Shown piece by piece: positions 63,696 to 64,000 of a stretch of DNA of 64,000 nucleotides. Positions within the stretch are counted from its first letter, which is position 1, and each line of letters starts with the position of its first letter. The notes beneath the pieces were generated by a model that was not told the DNA's origin, did no database searches, and saw only the letters and a program-made list of their open reading frames with translations. A program made the translations under genes and the position numbers. This DNA comes from Cyclina sinensis (Eukaryota; Mollusca; Bivalvia; Venerida; Veneridae): NCBI GenBank assembly GCA_012932295.1, contig JAAONU010000001.1, positions 2,914,001 through 2,978,000 on the forward strand, given 5' to 3'.

Positions 63696-64000
63696 GTATG
63701 TACATGTATTTTAGATTTGTAAAGAGTGATGACAGTTAAAACATATTTCTAAGACTAAAACCTAAGACTATGTTGTCCTGAAGTAATTACAACTTGTCAA
63801 CACCTTTGTTACATCTGATTTGCTTTTAAGTTAGTGGCCATTGAATTAAAGTACTGACCAACAAACCATGTCATTTGTTTAAGGCATAGTCAAACCTTAC
63901 TCGTCAACATTGAATACTGTTTAAAAGAGTGTAAATTCAGTAAGACTTTGCAGGTGTGCATGAGATTTTCTTGTTCATGTATTTGTCAGACTATTGAAAT
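63696..64000. other. PRKDC intron, nothing recognised
   Basis: AT-rich intron start after the last exon seen. No further exon is found before the window ends. Confidence 0.6.

Overview
This window is eukaryotic and looks like an AT-rich bivalve-mollusc genome (probably a heterodont clam; lineage inferred, not proven). The evidence is spliced genes with GT/AG introns and short exons, a Tc1-like and a hAT DNA transposon, tRNA-derived SINEs, many small inverted-repeat elements carrying CCGTCCGTC blocks of a kind I associate with bivalve DNA, and an intronless nicotinic-receptor-like gene.

The backbone is one large plus-strand gene: the ortholog of PRKDC (DNA-PKcs, the catalytic subunit of DNA-dependent protein kinase). 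I resolved 40 consecutive exons between 3711 and 63695. They total 4,999 coding nt (1,665 complete codons plus split codons at both ends), and every junction is phase-compatible. They match vertebrate DNA-PKcs from roughly residue 50 to the high 1700s, which is the N-terminal HEAT arm and the start of the middle HEAT region. The first coding exon and the FAT/kinase/FATC part are not seen here; the latter must lie beyond 64000.

Most of the sequence is intron. 7.5-9.0 kb holds a Tc1/mariner element with an intact DD34E transposase. 10.3-11.6 kb is a 62-bp minisatellite. 14.7-16.2 kb is an unclassified inverted-repeat element. 16.7-17.7, 23.2-23.9 and 32.5-33.2 kb are three tandem arrays that each copy a PRKDC exon-intron junction. 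21.4-22.9 kb is a TA-flanked inverted-repeat element. 35.2-36.7 kb is a hAT element with a perfect 8-bp duplication that encodes a spliced BED-finger/hATC protein lacking the catalytic core. 37.3-42.2 kb holds a decaying multi-exon gene of unknown family. 44-45 kb is a small inverted-repeat element with an internal 155-bp tandem array. 52.2-53.5 kb carries an intact Cys-loop receptor gene on the minus strand. 54-58.7 kb is dense tandem and poly-C/poly-T repeat.

PRKDC acts with Ku at DNA ends in non-homologous end joining. The other genes are nested passengers in its introns, not functional partners. The points most worth attention are the three junction-spanning arrays, the catalytically empty hAT protein, the nested receptor gene, and shared end motifs across otherwise different small repeat families.
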